DNA of 64,000 nucleotides. It comes from Actinomadura craniellae. GTDB lineage: Bacteria > Actinomycetota > Actinomycetes > Streptosporangiales > Streptosporangiaceae. The DNA lies in NCBI RefSeq assembly GCF_003289645.1, contig NZ_QLYX01000010.1:124001-188000 (forward strand), in the 5' to 3' direction. The translations under genes were made by a program, and so were the position numbers. The stretch's first letter is position 1. Every line of letters starts with the position of its first letter. Below, in pieces: positions 60,067 to 64,000 of this stretch. The notes under the pieces were generated by a model. The model had not been told where the DNA came from. It ran no database searches and saw only the letters and a program-made list of their open reading frames with translations.

Positions 60067-60276
60067 TCAGCCGGCGGGATGCAGGCTCATCGGGCCGTAC
60101 ACGGCCACGCCGTCCTGGAGCAGCGTCACCTGGTCGGCCCCGCCCTCGAGCAGCTCCCGCCAGTTCTCGCCCAGCCACGTCTCGGCGTCGGCCTGGGTGG
60201 TGAACGTCTCGTCTGGCAGGCCCCCCTGCTCGGCCAACGTCCCGTCCGCCTTCTCCAGGCGCCAGCTCCACGGCAT
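60067..60276 (-). CDS. Small conserved actinobacterial protein
   Basis: The 69-aa acidic protein reads MPWSWRLEKADGTL, then FTTQADAETWLGENWREL and VTLLQDGVAVYGPMSL. This looks like a single alpha-beta domain that I have seen widely in actinomycetes without known function. AGGAGGAG four bases before ATG 60276 is a strong ribosome binding site. It is convergent with the aldo/keto reductase gene with no gap, and divergent from cobU. Confidence 0.88.
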   Translation of the reverse strand: MPWSWRLEKADGTLAEQGGLPDETFTTQADAETWLGENWRELLEGGADQVTLLQDGVAVYGPMSLHPAG

Positions 60277-60343
60277 GCGTCTCCTCCTCCGTCGGCTGCG
60301 AGCGTATCGGGACGGCGGGCGCGAAGGCCGGGTGGACACGTCC

Positions 60344-60349
60344 TAGAGT
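60344..60349 (+). promoter_or_regulatory. Putative -10 box of cobU
   Basis: TAGAGT ends eight bases before GTG 60357; no Shine-Dalgarno sequence. This supports GTG 60357 as the start over GTG 60348. Confidence 0.4.
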
Positions 60350-60356
60350 GCCGCCG

Positions 60357-61301
60357 GTGAAGATCGAGGTACACGGGGACGGCCCACCGGAGCCGGACTG
60401 CCGCTGCGCCGCCTGCGCCCGGGCGCGGGCGGCGGGCGGGCGGCCGGAACCCCTCCGGGTGCTGCTGGACGGCGTGCCGGCCCAGGAGTGCCCGCGCCGC
60501 CCGGTGCCCGGCGGCCACGAGGTGCGCGCGCCAGGCGGCGGGCTCGTCCTGGCCGCCGGGGGGCCGGGCGACCGGCCGGAGCCGGCGGCCGGCCCGCCCC
60601 ATGGGCCCCACCAGCCCTACGACGCGGTGCTGCTGGACCTGGCCGGCGTCCCGGAGCATCTGGGCCTGCTCCGCCGCACGGGTGCGGTGGGTCCGGCCAC
60701 CGCGGTGCACGCCGTGCACACCGGCCACCGCCTGCCGCCGGCCGAGCTCGCCCGCCGGCTCGGCTGGTGGCGGCGACCGGCCGCGGGGCCGTACCGCACC
60801 CTGCTGCTGGGCGGCGTCCGGTCGGGCAAGTCCGCCGAGGGCGAGTTGCGCCTGATGGCCCACCCGGACGTCACCTACGCGGCGACCGGCGGCGCGCGCC
60901 CCGGCGACGCGGAGTGGGCGGCGCGGGTCGCCGCCCACCGCGGGCGCCGCCCGGCCTGGTGGCGCACCGTGGAGACCACCGACCTGCCCGGACTGCTGGA
61001 GACCGCCCGCGGCGCCGTGCTCATCGACGGGATCGGCGGCTGGCTGACCGCGGTACTGGACGAGGCGGGCGGCTGGGACGACCCCTCGGCCGCGGCGTCC
61101 CGCATCGACGAACTCGTGGATGCATGGCGGGGCGCCCGGGCGCGGGTGGTGGCGGTGAGCGAGGAGGTCGGTCTCGCGCCGGTGGCCCTCACCCGGGCGG
61201 GCCGTATCTTCACCGACCTGCTGGGCCGGCTCAACCAGCGGCTCGCCGCCGAATCCGAGGAGGCCGCGCTCGTCGTGGCCGGGCGGGTGCTCGACCTGTG
61301 A
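60357..61301 (+). CDS. cobU: Adenosylcobinamide kinase/guanylyltransferase with degenerate N-terminal domain
   Basis: The 314-aa protein ends with a CobU domain (about 145-314): P-loop GGVRSGKS, ATGGARPGD, IDGIGGWLTAVL, SEEVGLAP and LGRLNQRLAAESEEAALVVAGR. It phosphorylates and guanylylates adenosylcobinamide. The first 140 residues begin KIEVHGDGPPEPDCRCAACARARAAGG, like the start of a metallo-beta-lactamase fold, but later metal-binding histidines are not recognisable. Its stop overlaps cobS (GTGA). Confidence 0.9.
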   Translation: MKIEVHGDGPPEPDCRCAACARARAAGGRPEPLRVLLDGVPAQECPRRPVPGGHEVRAPGGGLVLAAGGPGDRPEPAAGPPHGPHQPYDAVLLDLAGVPEHLGLLRRTGAVGPATAVHAVHTGHRLPPAELARRLGWWRRPAAGPYRTLLLGGVRSGKSAEGELRLMAHPDVTYAATGGARPGDAEWAARVAAHRGRRPAWWRTVETTDLPGLLETARGAVLIDGIGGWLTAVLDEAGGWDDPSAAASRIDELVDAWRGARARVVAVSEEVGLAPVALTRAGRIFTDLLGRLNQRLAAESEEAALVVAGRVLDL

Positions 61302-62074
61302 GCGTCCCTGCTCCGCGGGGCGACGGGCTGCGACTGGCGATCAGCCTGCTGACCGTCCTCCCGGTACGCGCGGGGCGGGTCGACCGGGCCATCGCCGGCC
61401 GGGCGATGGCGCTGGCCCCGGTGGCCGGTCTGGTCGTCGGCGCGGCCGCCGCCGTGCCGCTGGCCGCGGGCGGGACGCTCGGGCCGGCCGCACCGCTGCG
61501 GGCCGTGCTCGCGGTGGCGGTGATCGCCGTACTCACCCGGGCACTGCACCTGGACGGGCTGGCCGATCTCGCCGACGGGCTGGGCTCCGGCCGGGACGCC
61601 ACCCCCGCGCTGGAGATCATGAAGCGGTCCGACATCGGGCCGTTCGGCGTCGTCACGCTGATCTTCGTGCTGGCGATCCAGGTCACGGCGCTGACCGAGG
61701 CCGCGCACGCCTCGGCAACCGTGATTATCGCCACCATGACCGGGCGGCTCGCGATCACCTGGGCCTGCCGTGCGGGAGTGCCTGCCGCCCGGCCGGACGG
61801 CCTCGGCGCCCTGGTGGCCGGTTCCGTGCGGCCCCGGGCGGCGGCCGCCGCCACCGCCGCCGTGCTCGCGGTCGCGGCCGGGCTCGGCGGGCTGTTCGGT
61901 GGAGCCGGGGCCGCCCTCGCCGCCGGGTCGGCCGTCGCCGCGGGGCTCGCCGCCGCCGAGGCGCTGCGCCGCCACGCGCAGCGCCGGCTGGGCGGCGTCA
62001 CCGGAGACGTCCTCGGCGCCCTCGTCGAGACCGCCACCACCGCGGCCCTTCTCGTCCTCGCCGCACTGTCCTGA
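61298..62074 (+). CDS. cobS: Adenosylcobinamide-GDP ribazoletransferase
   Basis: The 258-aa membrane enzyme joins adenosylcobinamide-GDP and alpha-ribazole in the last steps of cobalamin synthesis. Characteristic parts are RLAISLLTVLPV, LHLDGLADLADGLGSG, IMKRSDIGPFGVVTLI and LGGVTGDVLGALVE, with about six membrane helices. GTG 61298 overlaps the cobU stop. cobT is not adjacent. Confidence 0.94.
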   Translation: MSVPAPRGDGLRLAISLLTVLPVRAGRVDRAIAGRAMALAPVAGLVVGAAAAVPLAAGGTLGPAAPLRAVLAVAVIAVLTRALHLDGLADLADGLGSGRDATPALEIMKRSDIGPFGVVTLIFVLAIQVTALTEAAHASATVIIATMTGRLAITWACRAGVPAARPDGLGALVAGSVRPRAAAAATAAVLAVAAGLGGLFGGAGAALAAGSAVAAGLAAAEALRRHAQRRLGGVTGDVLGALVETATTAALLVLAALS

Positions 62075-62190
62075 GGCCGTCGATCCTGGTCGGCCCGGAA
62101 AAGACCGCCGGAAGCCCGACCGTGACGGTCCCCATACCCGAGCAAGGGCAAGGCTTGATCGAAAGGGCGAAACCGGTCATGGGAGGGGAC

Positions 62191-62196
62191 TAGCAT
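62191..62196 (+). promoter_or_regulatory. Putative -10 box of pepA
   Basis: TAGCAT ends nine bases before GTG 62205. GGGAGGGG lies further upstream, too distant for a ribosome binding site of that GTG. Confidence 0.35.
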
Positions 62197-62204
62197 CGGG
62201 CTAC

Positions 62205-63677
62205 GTGACGACCATCAGCCTTGACAGTGCCGACCCGACCACCCTGAGCGTCGACGCGATCGTGATCGGCGTCGTACCCGCCGACTCCGGAGTCCGGATC
62301 GTGGCCGCGGACCGGGTGGAGCAGTCCTTCGACAGCGGGCTCGCCCCGGCCCTCGCGGCGCTGGGGGCGACGGGCAAGGCCGGCGAGGTCACCAAGCTGC
62401 CCACCCTCGGTGCCCTGCCCGCCCCTGTCCTGGTGGCCTGCGGGCTGGGCGAGTCGCCCGACGCCGAGACGCTGCGGCGGGCCGCCGGTGCGGCCGTCCG
62501 GTCGCTGGCCGGCAGCGCCCGGGTGGCGCTGGGCCTGCCCGCCAGCACCGCCGAGGAGACCGGCGCGGTGGCGCTCGGCGCGCTGCTGGGCAACTACTCC
62601 TACACCCGGTACCGCACCGGCGAGCAGAAGCTCCCGGTCTCCGAGGTCATCGTGGCCGGCGCCGGCGAGCACGCGGCGGCGATCGACCGGGCCCGGGCGC
62701 TGGCCGGTTCGGTGACCCTGGTCCGTGACCTGGTCAACACCCCGCCCGCCGACCTCACCCCCGTCGACTTCGCCGAGATCGCGGGCAAGGTCGCCGAGGA
62801 GGAGGGCCTGGAGATCGAGGTCCTGGACGAGAAGGCGCTGGCCGAGGGCGGCTACGGCGGCCTCACCGGCGTGGGCCAGGGCTCGGTCAACCCGCCCCGG
62901 CTGGTCCGGCTGGCCTACGCCCACCCCGGTGCCACCAAGACCCTCGTCCTGGTCGGCAAGGGCATCACCTTCGACACCGGTGGCCTGTCGCTCAAGCCCG
63001 CCGAGGCCATGGACTGGATGAAGTCCGACATGGGCGGCGCGGGCGCGGTGCTCGGCGCGCTGCGCGCGATCGCCCGGCTCGCCCCGGCGGTCAACGTCGT
63101 CGGCTACATGGCGATGGCCGAGAACATGCCCAGCGGCACCGCCCAGCGCCCCTCGGACGTGATCAGCATCTACGGCGGCAAGACCGTCGAGGTCCTCAAC
63201 ACCGACGCCGAGGGCCGCCTGGTACTGGCCGACGCCCTCGTCCGCGCGGCCGAGGACGCCCCCGACCTCGTCGTCGACGTGGCCACGCTGACCGGCGCGC
63301 AGTTGGTCGCGCTGGGCACCCGGACCACCGGGGTGATGAGCAACGACGACGAGACCCGTGACAAGGTGGTGGCGGCGGCGGGCCTGGCCGGGGAGCCGGC
63401 CTGGCCGATGCCGCTGCCCGACGAGCTGCGCAAGGGCCTGGACTCCGCGGTCGCCGACATCGCCAACATCAGCGGTGAGCGGTGGGGCGGCATGCTGGTG
63501 GCCGGTGTCTTCCTGCGCGAGTTCGTCGCGGACGGGCTGCGCTGGGCGCACCTCGACATCGCCGGGCCCGCCTTCCACAAGGGCGAGCCGTACGGTTACA
63601 CGTCCAAGGGCGGCACCGGCGCCGCGACCCGCACTCTGGTCGCGGTGGCCGAGGAATTGGCCGCCGGAACCCTGTGA
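62205..63677 (+). CDS. pepA: Leucyl aminopeptidase (M17)
   Basis: The 490-aa enzyme has an N-terminal macro-like domain (about 1-165) and a C-terminal M17 peptidase domain. Metal and catalytic residues are in LVGKGITFDTGGLSLKPAEAMDWMKSDMGGAG (in pieces) and the signature NTDAEGRLVLAD. It removes N-terminal residues from peptides in the cytoplasm, usually as a hexamer. GTG 62205 was chosen for family length. Its position before lpdA matches pepB (Rv2213) before the lipoamide genes in mycobacteria. Confidence 0.95.
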   Translation: MTTISLDSADPTTLSVDAIVIGVVPADSGVRIVAADRVEQSFDSGLAPALAALGATGKAGEVTKLPTLGALPAPVLVACGLGESPDAETLRRAAGAAVRSLAGSARVALGLPASTAEETGAVALGALLGNYSYTRYRTGEQKLPVSEVIVAGAGEHAAAIDRARALAGSVTLVRDLVNTPPADLTPVDFAEIAGKVAEEEGLEIEVLDEKALAEGGYGGLTGVGQGSVNPPRLVRLAYAHPGATKTLVLVGKGITFDTGGLSLKPAEAMDWMKSDMGGAGAVLGALRAIARLAPAVNVVGYMAMAENMPSGTAQRPSDVISIYGGKTVEVLNTDAEGRLVLADALVRAAEDAPDLVVDVATLTGAQLVALGTRTTGVMSNDDETRDKVVAAAGLAGEPAWPMPLPDELRKGLDSAVADIANISGERWGGMLVAGVFLREFVADGLRWAHLDIAGPAFHKGEPYGYTSKGGTGAATRTLVAVAEELAAGTL

Positions 63678-63719
63678 GCCGGTCCTCGACCGTCCCTGAC
63701 AAGTGAAAAGATGCCTGCA

Positions 63720-63743
63720 GGCGGGAACGAGACCCGTCCCGCC
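63720..63743 (+). terminator. Weak hairpin after pepA
   Basis: 7-bp arms GGCGGGA and TCCCGCC with a 10-base loop in the pepA-lpdA spacer; no T-run. Confidence 0.4.
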
Positions 63744-63776
63744 GAAGGCGCGAACCGAAAGAGCAAGGAGCGTCCA

Positions 63777-64000
63777 GTGGCGAACAGCGGCCCCTTCGAC
63801 ATCGTCGTCCTAGGTGGTGGCAGCGGCGGCTACGCCTGCGCGCTGCGGGCCGTAGAGCTAGGGAAGACGGTCGCGCTGATCGAGCGCGACAAGCTGGGTG
63901 GCACCTGCCTGAACCGCGGGTGCATCCCGACCAAGGCCCTGCTGCACGCCGCAGAGGTGGCCGACCAGACGCGCGAGGCCGCGACGTTCGGCGTCAAGGC
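63777..64000 (+). CDS. lpdA: Dihydrolipoyl dehydrogenase (3' end outside window)
   Basis: The first 74 codons are visible: [19 protein letters not shown] (FAD-binding GxGxxG-type loop, here GGGSGG) and the redox-active disulfide [16 protein letters not shown]. This is the flavoprotein E3 that reoxidises lipoamide in 2-oxoacid dehydrogenases. AAGGAG lies seven bases before GTG 63777. The rest of the gene, probably followed by the E2 gene, continues past the window edge. Confidence 0.94.
   Translation, partial: MANSGPFDIVVLGGGSGGYACALRAVELGKTVALIERDKLGGTCLNRGCIPTKALLHAAEVADQTREAATFGVK

Noticed and set aside
1-64000. tRNA, rRNA, CRISPR, insertion sequences, prophage
   Set aside because: No cloverleaf T-loop signatures, rRNA blocks, spaced repeats or transposase/integrase motifs were recognised.

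Overview
The window is a 64-kb stretch of chromosome from a high-GC actinomycete. Codons almost always end in G or C, many genes start with GTG, several promoters look leaderless, and genes pack tightly with ATGA/GTGA overlaps. A PASTA-type Ser/Thr kinase, the qcrCAB/ctaCDEF respiratory set, PspA-PspAA, a c-di-AMP riboswitch before a CHAP protein and DUF3068/DUF3043/TIGR04222/DUF692 proteins fit the Streptosporangiales/Streptomyces side of the phylum; I cannot name a genus. Gene order from kinase and DAHP synthase through plsC, a SRPBCC protein, fadD, pimB, qcrBAC-ctaE, trpD, a DEDD/GIY-YIG nuclease, NlpC/P60, ctaFDC, adoK, erpA, cobS and pepA resembles the M. tuberculosis Rv2176-Rv2215 region as I remember it. 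Most of the window is therefore ancestral core, with small accessory cassettes inserted. I saw no tRNA, rRNA, CRISPR, IS or phage gene.

Layout. 1-9.4 kb: 3' end of the kinase, a 104-bp direct repeat, endonuclease IV, an orphan LytTR regulator, a molybdopterin oxidoreductase, then two attenuator-controlled genes (DAHP synthase and a DMT exporter, each behind an aromatic-rich leader peptide), a DUF5954-like gene and thiI. 9.5-13.7 kb: 6-phosphofructokinase with PPi-type residues and a DasR-like operator, followed by a TIGR04222 membrane protein / DUF692 (MNIO) / partner cassette, the most interesting system here, and a Pro-rich membrane protein. 13.7-20 kb: acyltransferase, EEP phosphatase, glucokinase and a CxxCxxC protein, SRPBCC protein, phosphoesterase, CutC. 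20-29.6 kb: fadD, a secreted DUF1996/DUF4142 pair, a three-gene operon (degenerate M23-like protein, ferric-reductase-like membrane protein, NuoF-ferredoxin fusion) and pimB.

29.6-34 kb: ctaE-qcrCAB. 34-40 kb: degenerate receiver protein, trpD, stand-alone RAM protein, rhomboid protease, DEDD/GIY-YIG nuclease, NYN coiled-coil protein with no usual start codon. 40-46.5 kb: cell-envelope block (NlpC/P60, riboswitch plus CHAP, two membrane metallopeptidases, lipoprotein L,D-transpeptidase). 46.6-49.6 kb: ctaCDF. 49.7-54.2 kb: cysteine desulfurase, 19-codon ORF, TusA, adenosine kinase, ErpA, NadA: sulfur and Fe-S supply beside an Fe-S enzyme. 54.2-64 kb: palindrome/repeat island, PspA-PspAA, PucR regulator, DUF3068, DUF3043, aldo/keto reductase, small protein, cobU-cobS, pepA and the 5' end of dihydrolipoyl dehydrogenase.

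Together these genes cover aerobic respiration (bc1-aa3 branch), aromatic amino acid supply under attenuation, glycolytic entry, cobalamin salvage, and peptidoglycan/envelope maintenance with c-di-AMP input. Functional names come from motif recognition, not from database searches.
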